Assembly: GCA_016859345.1 (NCBI GenBank)
Contig: CM029121.1
Span: forward strand, 5,464,029-5,528,028
Origin: Istiophorus platypterus
Lineage: Eukaryota; Chordata; Actinopteri; Istiophoriformes; Istiophoridae
Length of the DNA stretch: 64,000 nt
Direction: 5' to 3'
Shown: piece by piece, positions 34,971 to 46,400 of the stretch
Layout: each line of letters opens with the position of its first letter
How positions within the stretch are numbered: the stretch's first letter is position 1
Notes under the pieces: model-generated
What the model was told of the DNA's origin: nothing
The model's database searches: none
The model's input: the letters and a program-made list of their open reading frames with translations, nothing else
Made by a program: the position numbers and the translations under genes

Positions 34971-35079
34971 CTGGTGTTATCAGAGTCAATGGTGTGAAAC
35001 AGCTTCTCCAGCTCCTCCTCATTCAGCGTGCCATCAGAGAAGAAAGCCTGGAACTCATCGAGAGACAGCTTACCATCAT
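34971..35079 (-). CDS. necab2: NECAB2-like exon: EF-hand 1 (part) and start of EF-hand 2
   Basis: This 109-bp exon begins with two bases of a split Asp codon and ends with two bases of a split Ser codon. It encodes 35 whole residues starting DGKLSLDEFQAFFSDG and ending FHTIDSDNT. DDGKLSLDE is the second half of a canonical EF-hand loop, with Gly at loop position 6 and Glu at position 12; the first half must come from an upstream exon that is not in view. DSDNT opens the second EF loop, which the next exon completes. The donor is AG/GTCAGC and the acceptor CCTACAG. Directly upstream in the transcript is a (UG)n tract of about 67 nt, 9 nt from the exon edge. Skipping this exon alone would shift the frame. 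Confidence 0.94.
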
Positions 35080-35087
35080 CTGTAGGA

Positions 35088-35088
<1 letters not shown>

Positions 35089-35155
<67 letters not shown>
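35089..35155. repeat. (AC)n microsatellite at a NECAB acceptor, about 33 units
   Basis: A pure 67-bp AC run. In the transcript it is a (UG)n tract ending 9 nt before the first base of the 109-bp EF-hand exon. Confidence 0.99.
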
Positions 35156-35158
<3 letters not shown>

Positions 35159-35649
35159 CATTGTTAAATCATTTGTAGTAGGAAGCTTAGTTTTATCTTA
35201 GAATTAGTCCTGAGCTTTATCAAAGATCCGAAGACATTTGTTAATGACAAAAACACTCAGAATTAATATCATCAAGGTAACTGTCAGTTTCCTGTAAATG
35301 ACATCACCACCTGTCAGCTGTGTTTAAAGGAAATGAAAGGAGATCAAGTGACAAGTCATTATCAAAGCCTGCTCCAGCTCTACCTTGATACTGTGTTCCT
35401 CCAAATAATATATTTATCTCGCTCAGCCTCAAGACATCCTCAGTTTATCGAGTCTTTCAAGTCATGGAGAAAGTGCAAGTGAAGTCACAATCAGTTGTTG
35501 TCAAGTATGGTTTGGGCAAGTCTGATGATCATTTTGTGGGTTGAACCTGACTTGAGTCCAACATTTCCATACATTTAACAAAAATATACAATGGTCAGAG
35601 AGTTTAAAAGACTTTTGGTTCCCAGTGTATATTTCTGACACTGTGAGAC

Positions 35650-35960
35650 ACGCAGGTGACATTTGGTGCAAACATTCTTGGTCTTTGTTGATCTTGACTT
35701 TTTGTCCAAAACTTTGGTTTATGATGAAATACCTGCAAAACTAATGACATTACCCATCACCCTCACCTGTTCTTTGAATGTAGTGCTAGGCAGCAAATGT
35801 TAACATGCTAACACTCTAAGATGGTGAACATGATCAACACTTTACCTGCAAAATATCAGCATGTTAGAATTGTCAATGGGAGCATGTTAGCGCAGGAGCA
35901 ATATCAGTTAGCTCAAGGCTTCGCTTGCTGCCCCCCCACGTACAACAACACCAAGCCACT
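35650..35960 (-). repeat. Dispersed repeat family R1, copy 2 (inverted)
   Basis: Read on the minus strand it carries the GCTAACATGCTCCCA, TGACAATTCTAACATGCTGA, ATGTTCACCATCTTAGAG and CCAAAGTTTTGGACAAAAAG phrases of the family. The 61-codon open frame at 35821-36006 is part of it. Confidence 0.7.
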
Positions 35961-38900
35961 AGCATGGCTGAAAACTCTTACACTTACAAAGTTTAGGCGA
36001 CTGTAGGGACTAACTCATCATGTCTAAGAAGTATGTTTAATGTCAATTATATTCAGTCAAAAGCAATAAGTACCCTGTCTTTAAACATGGAACTACAAGC
36101 TAATTTTAGGATCTTGGGATGACCACATGTGAGGTGTGACTTAACTAATCATGAATACAGTAAAAGGGTTTTTATTCTGCATTTAGCTGCAACTAATACT
36201 GCACAGTTTCTTTCAACCAATCCAACAAACATCCAACATCTCTTTTTGCTATTTAATCGAAATCCAGTGTGAGCTCTTCGGTGGTGGACTGGTGGTTCTA
36301 GGCAGGGAGTGGTTATTCATGGATTTGACTCCATCCTGTATCTGCTTACTAGTATGCATGACTGTGTGTTTCACCACATGATGCAGAGCTAGATATCAAA
36401 TATTAATCCTCTTGCCCTCAAAGTGTGGTTGTCCTTTAGAGCAGCTGACTGGTTGCAGCAAGTTGAGTTATGGGATGGCTATAGAGAGCTGGGAAACCAC
36501 AGGGACAGGGGGACTGTAGCCTTACAAAGGGTTGAATTCAAATGTGCTGCTTTCCACTTCTGCTCTCAAGTCAGCCTTATATATTCCCTCTGTTGTGTCC
36601 CAGTTGCAGGATTAGGGAAGCATATGTTTATGAATGTCTTATTTTAACACCAAGAGTTGATTCATTTTTATTACCCCTTTCTTTCTTCTACTACTGTTTT
36701 CTTGCATCTTTTTTTTTTCTCTCTTTCTTTTTCGCCTCCTGCACTCAAGCACAGTAGGAGTGTGGCTTACACATATCCAGCACAGACAGCGAGTTGCACT
36801 TACTTGCCAGGCCCGAGCTCTGACCGCTCAGGAGAAAAGACTAACAAACTGTCAAAAAACTTACAGGAACTCCACAACAAGAACCTCTCACACCCTTTTT
36901 TCTGGCTTTACTCCCACTTCTCTCCACCTAGCTTTATACCCATCTTTCTATTATTCTCTCCATATATTTTATCCCTCCTATCTTCATGCTCCTTGGTAGA
37001 GAAACACAACATAAAAGCAGGCTCACAGATATTTTGCAATGTTGATTTCTGCTGCTCACAACAAGAAAAGCCATCACAAATGGCTTTCTTTCAGTCGCAC
37101 TTGGCATAACCTTTCCATGACAGAAGGCATGTTTGTTTGAGGCAGACTTCTGAAATGCCACTTCTTATGTTCACAGCACCAGTCACATTGTCCCTTTCCA
37201 CCCGGGCTCGACTGTTTATTCAGGCTCCGTGGCCCTGACTTTTTCTAACCTGCCTGTCTTTGGTGCAGCAGTGAAGCAGCACTGAAAGCAGAGTGCTGGT
37301 GTTTAATTCAGCAGTGACCCAATTTACTGCTCAGCTACCCCGGTTAGACCCACTTAGGAATTCTCCAGTAACACACCAGAAACAAACCAACACACACCCG
37401 CACACACACACATACACATACCACTAAAGCAAAGCAGATAGTGAGCTAACCCCATTTCTCAGTGCATGAAATACTACCAAAATACATGTCTAACAAAAAC
37501 CTACAGTTTCCATAACTCCTGATGGATGATGTACCCCTGCATCTCACACATATACAGTGGAATATAATGTGCTACTTTTTCTCCATTGGGAAATTCTCTT
37601 GTTACATTCACCCAGAGAGGCGTCTTGGTCAGATACACAATTGCATCCACAGAGCATTTCAGCTGAGTCCTATAATTTGAACCCTGGGTCACCCTGCAAG
37701 TCATTTAAGAAAATACCACTTTAAATGATGTACAACAAAACCCAGCAGCCCTTCTCTCCCGCTAACCCCTTAACTTGGCAACAGAGGAGGTGACACGACA
37801 TCCAAGATCATCCTGTCTCCTCCAAATGTGACACTGCAGATTGGCCCTGATTGCTGAAATTACTTTACTGTCAAAAATGGTTGAGGGAGGGAATTAATTT
37901 TGATGCAAAGGAAATTATCCACACTGGAAAATGTGTTCTCAAGAGCAGGGCAGGGATCAGGTGGCAGTCCAGGCAAAACACGAGTAACTAAAGTTGGACA
38001 TACTTCAACAGAATATGAATAAACTGAATTTTCCCTCATTTAAAAAAGCGGTTCTTTTTATTTTCACACTGTACCTGATTCCGCTCAGTTTTTACTATGT
38101 AGTCTGGGATGTGTTGTATATGTAATGTTAGAGGCCATAGTTACAACCTGGTGGAATACAACTAGGTAAATTTACTTATACTGTATTTAAAGCACAGATT
38201 TGAAGTACTTGTACGGTACCTGAGTAATTCCATTTTATGCTACTTCATTCTTCTAAACCAAAACTTTTAACAGGGAGATATTGTACTTTTTACTCTGACA
38301 GCTTTAGTTACGTTGTGGATTAAGCTCTTTTCTATCTGATAAGATCATTATATATAGTAAATACATTGTTATGGATATAACTACCTATAATATATGTATT
38401 TAAAATTAGCTGCATCTCATCTACATACAGCTGCAAAATATGATATATGTGGGACTCAGATTAATATTTGCATTCTACCGATTGCGCCCCCCCCCCATTC
38501 TCATGTATTATTTTTATGTACTATTTTTACTGTATGGGTTTTATATTTGTATTGTGTTAATTTGTAATCTGACATGTGAATTTATGGTTGAAAGGAGCAC
38601 AGCTCACACAAGCAGCTTAGGGATCTATGGGGTAAGAACCCACAGGGCCCATGTATCGCTCAGCTATACGGCACATTATGGTAATGTTATGCTCATGTTT
38701 CTATATGCAGCCATGTTATGCTTACATCTGTCTCTGTATTTCCAGTATGAATGACCGAATAAAGTAAAGAAATCATTTTTATTTTTATTAAAATTTTGCA
38801 TGCCTGAGAGTAATTTTGTGCACAAGTATTTAACATATACACAATAATGCATGAGTAATATTCCAATAATAAAATGTAATATGGCCAGTCCCTGTACAAT

Positions 38901-39179
38901 GAGTACTTTTAGTTTTCAAACTTTAAATATGCTTAGTTTATCATTCTTACTGTATTTTACTTAGCTGAAATTTGGAATGCATTTCTTTTACCTCTTTCAT
39001 TACTGCAGTTAGGGTTGCCAATAAAGCTCAACACTGCAAGGCTAAATAACAACAGCCAAATTTATGAATGGATAAGTACAACAGGAAACAAATGAGAATA
39101 GCCAGCATATTCTCTACCTAAGTCCTTGCTATTTTTGGTTCTGATTTGGCACAGCATACTATGTCCACGTGTCCACGTC

Positions 39180-39181
<2 letters not shown>

Positions 39182-39236
<55 letters not shown>
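39182..39236. repeat. (TG)n microsatellite
   Basis: A pure TG run of about 54 bp. Confidence 0.98.
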
Positions 39237-39237
<1 letters not shown>

Positions 39238-40129
39238 TTTATGGGAATGGGATTTCCATACTTTTTCATGCTGTGCCAAAGTCCTAACTCCAAAAGCAGA
39301 AAAACAAATGAGAATAGAATTCACCTGAGTAGACATGACAAACATTATCAAAGCTGCAATGGGCAGTGTTGTGTTGAGGATCTTCTGTAAACTGCTGGGA
39401 GCTTGTTTTATTAGTACTCCAGTAGTATTTTACATGATGACTACCGTCGTTTTAACTGAGACTGTGCTGTGATAGAAATAAAACTGAACTTTGTTGCATA
39501 ACAGCCATCTCCTTCTCCGTATTATTATTTTTACAGCTTTTTGTGTCTCTCTACTTGCAACACATTTCTTTATGCCATATACTGTATGTGCTGTCACATT
39601 AATGAATATGTTGCTTAATTTGCTTATAGTTTACTTAATTTGCATTAGTTACATTTCTAAATGTTGCGTATGTGTTGCCAAAGTGTTGAGGATTTGTTTT
39701 CTCAATCTGCATTTATAACTAGGGGCATGACTTTCTGTTATTCTTTTAACTGACGTCGGGTCTGCAGGACTTAGCAGTATGTTGATCATACCTGCCTTCT
39801 ACTTGCCAGGGATAAGAGGACAACCTGAAGAAGTGGGCTCATTAATTTATAGTATTACACTGTGTTTAGCCACTTTATTGATTCCATTGTTATCAACAGC
39901 AAATCACTGAAAAGTCTGAAAAGCTCTGAGGCTTCTCAGTCATTGAATAGTAATTAAGTCGAACGTGTTTTATAACAGGAAAAGAACCTTGTCTCTCTAA
40001 AAGCAGACCAAGAAACAAGTCAGATCTTCAAAGCTAATACTAAGCTAACTTAGTTTGTTCGTGCTATGCAAGGCCACTTCATAAGGACGTCCTCCCCACC
40101 CTCAGTAGTTGAAGGCAGATGCATGATTG

Positions 40130-40595
40130 CAATTGAAAAAAGCATTTTTCTTGCTCTTTCTTGCTGAACGTCAGATAAGAAGATTGACACCACTTATAAC
40201 TGGTACACTGATTATAAAGCCACCTGCAGCAACAAGCTTCCTAAAGACAAGAAACAGGGGAAACATCTAACCTGGCTCTGTCCAAAGGTAACAAATTCTA
40301 ACTTCTAGCATCTATAAAGCTTAAGGATTAACACATTATGTCTCATTTGCTTAAGGCACACAAAACCAAAGACACCAAAAACTATTATACATGATTTAAA
40401 AATAGGGCAAATCATGTTCACTAGAGAGCTTTACAGTTACTGGGGAGTGGATTGTGTTACCTTCAGACAAAGTCTAGCTGTTTTCCTATTTCGAGTCGTA
40501 AACTAACTGCTGGTGTCCTAATGTTTCTCATGAGTGGCGTTAATCTTCTCATCTCACTCTCGAAAAGAAAGCTAATTAGCATATATTGAAAAAGT
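40130..40595. repeat. Foldback-like R2 element: two inverted arms
   Basis: The left arm (about 40145-40320) and right arm (about 40420-40590, inverted) share AGAAGATT-AC-CCACT, GGGGAAACA-CTA, an AAGGTAACA phrase and TATAAAGCT or TGTAAAGCT in mirror order. Divergence is substantial. The same arm occurs singly elsewhere, so this may be a complete palindromic copy or a head-to-head pair. Confidence 0.6.
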
Positions 40596-41285
40596 GTACT
40601 GTGCACCAAGTCAGAGTGAGGGTTAAGTAGAGATCCTGACTGCTGTCTCTATTTGTTTTCTGTTCTTATCGGATATTGCCCCATATTACTCAGACCTCTT
40701 CAGACTGATGATAGTTTTCGGGGGGCAAAAACAAATCTTCCCCAACATTATCCAGAATAAATGATCGGTTATAATGGGATGTCATTATACTGCCCCGAGA
40801 AGGTGTTGCAAACAGGATGACATTTTCATACTTTATACTTTCATACTACTCAAGTTACTGTTAAAAGTTATTCATTTTGAAAACACCCCAAATGAAATAA
40901 TGGGAAATGTCAAGGGCAGCAAGGATGTACAAGAGTTGGTATTAGCTCCAAGCAAGTCAAGTCAGGTGGAGCTGAGTATATATGTTTGCAGTGCTAAATG
41001 ATCTCTGCAGCAAATTCACACAGCTCTGGTAAGATCGATGGGGAAAACATGTATCAGTCAGTTTCTGTCAGTGTCAGACTCAAAGTGTGAGGCCATGGGA
41101 GCAGTTTCTGGAAAGAATAGGTACAAAAAGAATTTTCAGCTAGGACCATGAAAAACCTCAACATCATTTCAGTGAGAGTACTTTTTCAATGAGGGGGGGG
41201 GGGCATCCAGCACACAGGGACACAGGGACATCACATCCAGCAAAAAAAGTTGAAAAAACTTTAACTGCAACACTAAGTAACAGAT

Positions 41286-41471
41286 TAGGGTTGGGCGATG
41301 TCTACCAAGTTGTCATATGACACTTTCATTTCATGAAATGCTGGGGGTCTGTGTGTGTGTGTGTGGGGGGGGGGGGTATTACAACGATTAGGAATTATTC
41401 CTTTGGGACAGAAATGTTCAGGATCACAATGCTCTACATCATGATGACTGTCAGCTATTGACCCAACCCTG
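41286..41471. mobile_element. Small hAT-type MITE
   Basis: A 186-bp segment is bounded by TAGGGTTGGG at the left and CCCAACCCTG at the right, the CAGGGTTGGG-type terminus I associate with some hAT nonautonomous elements. It contains a GT run and poly-G at 41350-41376. The flanking 8-mers are not obvious duplicates. Confidence 0.5.
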
Positions 41472-41569
41472 AAAACAAGGTCTGACTGTCTGACTGTGTT
41501 TGACTTTGGGACCCCTTTGAATTTCTTAACTTCATTGTTTATCCCTTTTTTTTAATTTAAATTATGCAC

Positions 41570-41880
41570 ATCAGGTTCAGGCGGGGTCCAAAAATAAGAG
41601 CTCTACAAGTAGCAACCATACACATGAAGATGCACCCTATGCGCTTTTTTAATACTATTTTTGAATGCGGCCCTTGTCTCCAGTCCAGACTTGCTCCACT
41701 CAAAAGTCGATGCTTCAGGCTTCAGTCGAGCCTTCCCTCCTCCCCCGTCGCTGGGTGAGAGGCTAATTCCTGTTCTGGAACAGTATTTTTGCATCAGCGA
41801 GCGGAGCCTCTGTTTGACCAGCGCCGAGGGAGGACATGTCTTCTCCACCATCAGGACAGTACAAAAGGGTTGAGGAGGAA
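41570..41880. other. CpG-richer island, unassigned
   Basis: About a dozen CpGs occur in 300 bp, clearly more than in neighbouring sequence. Both strands have open frames (plus 41661-41873, minus 41851-41603) without known motifs. It could be a regulatory element, a noncoding first exon or an old repeat. Confidence 0.3.
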
Positions 41881-42793
41881 CACTCCAGGGCAGTGATGTC
41901 AGAATTTACTACATGAGATGTTCAGTGATACAGACCTTGTGTGTGTGGTGTGTGTGAGAGAGAGAAAAGAAAAGAAATAAAGAAAGCGAGGGAACGGTCA
42001 GAGCGGTGGACCTACTGTGCTAACTGTGCTCTCTTTCCTCACTGCAGACTAAAGAGAAGCAATTAGCACTTCCTCTCTCCTGCTGGGCTCCACATCCTGC
42101 TCAAAGCAGCTCACACACTGAGTAGGAAGAGGGACTCAGCGTTCCTTCACTACTCGTTCCTTTCCCTACGCGACACACACATACAGCCTGTCTCCCCGGG
42201 TTTTCCCATTATTTTAATCATGTGTTTTTGAAGCTAGCATTTCCTCTTGGATTTTCACTCAGTCTCTCCTCTCTCTGTGACTTTCTTGTAGTTTATCATT
42301 ATATTTGGGGCACTACGTGATGGGTTGTCATAGCAACAAGAAGAGGGGAGAATTGACCCTCCCAAGCTGAGGATATCAGCATCCCTTTCTCTTTCTGTAC
42401 ACCAATAACGCACACAGACCAACAGAGACACAGACACAGACACAAAAACACACATGCAAACACATACCTATGCCTCCTTTCCCCATTTCTCCGTTTCTCC
42501 TTTTTTTCCTCCTGTTATCTTTTGTTCCTCTCTTGCTCACATTTCCAGTCCTCTTCAATTAAGCATTTCTTGACCTAATCATCTTTTCCTCACTATCTGT
42601 CTCTAGTACTCCTACTGCCATTATCACCTGCTTCGTCAGTTAGAGGTAGATATATGTTTTTATGAGCTGGTGTTCCCCTGTTTGTCTAAATTATCTCACA
42701 TTTACAAATAATTCTTTATTATTGTTAGGGTTAGGTTGAGTCTTCAGGAAATGAATGCAAGTCAATGCAATGTCAAAAAGAACACAGGCCAAC

Positions 42794-42830
42794 TTGTGTG
42801 TGTGCGTGTGTGCGTGTGTGCGTGTGTGCG

Positions 42831-42872
<42 letters not shown>

Positions 42873-42884
42873 TGTGTGTGTGTA
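42794..42884. repeat. (TGTGTGCG)n / (TG)n microsatellite
   Basis: About five units of an 8-bp TG variant containing CG are followed by about 45 bp of TG. Confidence 0.97.
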
Positions 42885-43013
42885 GCTGCCAGTGAGTTGT
42901 TTCATCTGATAGATGAGGGACAGCAGTGAATCTCACTGAGTTGTCAGCTCTTGTCCTTTCTCCCTATCCATCATCACAGCCCACCTGGAACGCACACAGA
43001 TATAAACACAATG

Positions 43014-43034
43014 CACATACACACACACGCACAC

Positions 43035-43072
<38 letters not shown>
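43014..43072. repeat. (CA)n microsatellite
   Basis: A CA run of about 58 bp with CG variants at the left end. Confidence 0.97.
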
Positions 43073-43074
<2 letters not shown>

Positions 43075-43712
43075 ACACTTTATATAATAATTTAGCATCT
43101 CACTTAGCACTCCCTGAAGAAACCTTATTATAAAAAAGAAACATTAACTGCATTGTCTTACTTTCCCACCAATCAGCTTCCTTCAGCTGTCAACTCAGGG
43201 AAGCAGGATCTTCTTGCTGGCTAGCGTCCGCTCAAGTGTCCTTGACCAAGATACTGGATTAATGTATTACAACACTATTGACTCCTCTAATTCCACGATA
43301 AGTATAAACAGATGTTCTCATTCACAATAATACACAAGTCTGCTTAGTATCCATGATTAACACAACACCATAACAAAGTTATGTGAAGCCAAAGCAGTTG
43401 GCAATAATCATACGTATGTGAGGAATTAGCTAAGCATCAGGAGACAAGCTCCATCTGACATGCTAGTACAGATGTCCATTTAAAAAGTTCAACTCACACA
43501 CACCAGCAGAGCTTATTCTGGATCAGAGATCACCAGCATAAGATCATCATGCCTCTGTTCTGGAAACTGGTTAATCAACTCTACAAGACTCAAAAGTGTG
43601 TCTGAAGGCACCATCTATTCATTAGTTTGGATGATGGTTAGGAGGATATGTGAAAGTTTAATTAATATTCCTAACATGTTTTTTTGTTGGCTGTGGGAGA
43701 TTAATCTAAATG

Positions 43713-43716
<4 letters not shown>

Positions 43717-43798
<82 letters not shown>
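43717..43798. repeat. (TA)n microsatellite, about 40 units
   Basis: A pure TA run of about 80 bp, followed at 43818-43852 by a second imperfect TA tract. It can adopt cruciform structures. Confidence 0.99.
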
Positions 43799-43800
<2 letters not shown>

Positions 43801-44559
43801 TATTTGGGGGACTGCGTGATATATATCTATATATATAAATATATATATATATAAAAAAATAAAAAGGGAAGTTGCTTTTCCTGGCTCATGGTTTTACTGT
43901 GCGTGCAAAAAGAGAACGTACTTTGCAGATTTCTTTCTTGCTTTTGTATTTAAATGATTTGATTCAGAGACCTTGATGTATTGTGTATCTTGGACCTATC
44001 AGCAAATACAAATCAATAATCACTGTAGGGATTTTAAGAGGCCATACCTACAGTACTGAATATTTTTAGCTCTTTAGAATAATTGCTGTTGTCCCAGGGA
44101 AACTACAGGTTTTACATTTTTTGCCCTTATTAGCACATAGCACAGGGGGAGGTGGCAGGGTATGTAGGGAGAGAGAGGAGGGGAAGAAATGCAACAATTT
44201 GAAGGCTTCAAGAAGCAGAATAAAATGGCCCCTGCTTGCGGCAGCATTCATTTTTAATGTGATAATAATGTAACTTTAACAAAATGATCAAGAAAATTTT
44301 GGATGGATTAACAACTGAAGAAAGTTCATCTGAAGAGATAAACAGTGAAAATTCACATGCACTGTGGGATTTGTCTAAACCGAACAGGCTGCTCTGTGAG
44401 GAGCTAAAGTAGCATCTCCTCCTAATGTTTAATAAAAATAGGAATGTGGTTCATAATTTGTCTAAATGAGAAGGATATGACCCCCCTCCCCATCTCCTCG
44501 TGGCAGACAGTTCCCTGGTGTACACAAAATGCTGTCTGTTTGTCTGAATGAAGAGATGA

Positions 44560-45060
44560 GCCACAGTAGATGATCGTCAGTCGCTCTTATCTATTTTCTG
44601 TCTCAGCGGAGAGTGGAATGATATGTCATTATCATCAATCTGCTGGCTGAACATAATAATGTTGTTATTAAAGGAGTGTGACTGCACACAACACAGTGGT
44701 TATAACACTGTGGAGAAGATTTGTGTGTGTGGTTTACGTGCACATGTGGGTCTATTCTAATGATGACTAATCCTCGGTGATGGCAGATAATAGCTGTGTG
44801 TCAGCGCATTACTGAGAATGATGCATTCAGGTGTCTGCTTCTGATGTGGATCCTTCCATCTGAAACCCATTGACAGCCTCTCCTGCTTCAATCAGCCCTT
44901 TGGAGAGCCCTCATTTGCACAAATGGTGTTTTATGGCTCCTGTTACAGCCAGATATACTGCTTCACCAGCCAGTAATTGACTGCTATTGCCCACAGCAGT
45001 GCTTTTTTAATGCAGGATGATAGTGTTAATGGCAGATAATAGAAGATCAGTGTGCTAAAT
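44560..45060. other. Noncoding unique sequence, possible conserved element
   Basis: This block is repeat-free by eye, of balanced composition, with TAATTG, CAAATGG and clustered AT-rich motifs. I cannot test conservation. It precedes an AT-rich 167-codon frame (45075-45578) that shows no domain and probably is not a gene. Confidence 0.2.
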
Positions 45061-46049
45061 AAGGTCAGTTCTGTGTGTCATGCCAGCCCTCTTTGTTGTT
45101 AATGTTATCGCATGATGCCCTGGTGGCTCTGGATATTAACAAGTTTGCCAGGGAAAATGTCCATTTTGTGTTAATGCATAGGCTGATTTGTTCTCATTAC
45201 AAGCATTTATGGTATCTTCTATTAAACCAGAGTGCTCTAGATGCGAGCAAGAAGATGATGCTATATTTTCTAACTAACTACAAGAGAATCTGGGATGATC
45301 AAAATGAAATAAAGGAGAAACAGAAAAATGTTGTTGTAAATACAATATCTATCTTTAACCTATCATTAAAGGAAACTGAATGTTTTTTTATGTGGCAGTC
45401 GTATATTAATGATACTACAATTTATATACAGAATTTGATTTTTTTTTTAAATCAGACTATCAGTCATTTGGAAACCCAGATAACCAATTTTAAATCAATG
45501 AGTTATTTTACACTGACAAAAAATATATATAAATACAGGAAACAACCAGTGTTGGTCAGTTATGCATTACCTAGGTAGTAACACACTAGAGTACAATGAA
45601 TACTTTTTTCAGTATGTCAGAGTATAAGGGATTAGAATTGGTGTTAAGTATTAAGTATTTACACTACAGTTCGTAAACCTAGTAATGATCACCTGCAGGC
45701 CGGCTTGTTCCGCGTCTTACTGGGAGTTAGACTGAAGGTTGACATCAGTTCTGTCCCTCTGTGTTTAGTGAACTAACTGGTGTGGGACCTATTAGCCTGG
45801 CACAGGGCCTGTTGCCTCCTCCAAAGAGGAGATGCTTCCCCCTGTAGCTCCTAGGGCTTATTCACAAGTTGTTCGGCTGATTTACTGACCTTAGCCCAAG
45901 CTTATATTCAAAACCAAAACCAATTACTTGGTTTTGTTAGGGTCTGTGTAAACCCAGAAGTTCTGTCCTCACAGTGCTGAGGTCAGTCCCTAGAGTTAAT
46001 GTTATGCTAGCTACTCGGTAAACAATGACTTGCTTTCTATTTCAGCCTT

Positions 46050-46400
46050 CGTTAAACCTGCAGTAACTGATTACTTGGTAGCCTGAGGGCAGCAGAAATA
46101 AATTGTGAGCACAACATTGAGAACACATCATCTTTTAAGTTGATATAGCAAACTTGTCAACAAACAGTTAACAACCAGCTGGTTGTCTGTCTGCTGTGGG
46201 ATGTTGAACAGGTAGTGGGTGGTTTTTAGAACTTTTTCAATCAAAGCATCTGCCTGCTTTGGCCGAACTGATGTTATATGAGTGGTAAGAATGAACTACC
46301 AGAGTGAGTCAGTGGACTTACTGTAAAGCTCTGTAAAGGCAAGGGGACCTGCTGATTCTGATACTAACTCTATGTTGTGGTAAACAAAGAGAAATTTAAT
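46050..46400 (+). repeat. Dispersed repeat family R3, copy 2
   Basis: GTTAAACCTGCAGTAACTGA, GGGCAGCAGAAATAAATTGTGAGCACAAC, CATCATCTTTTAAG, GTTTTTAGAACTTTTTCAATC and ATCTGCCTGCTTTGGC parallel the copy at 30335-30890. It is noncoding. Confidence 0.65.

Noticed and set aside
45075..45578. 167-codon plus-strand frame, second longest in the window
   Set aside because: AT-rich with no recognisable motif, no splice-site context, and it runs toward a repeat; probably a chance frame.
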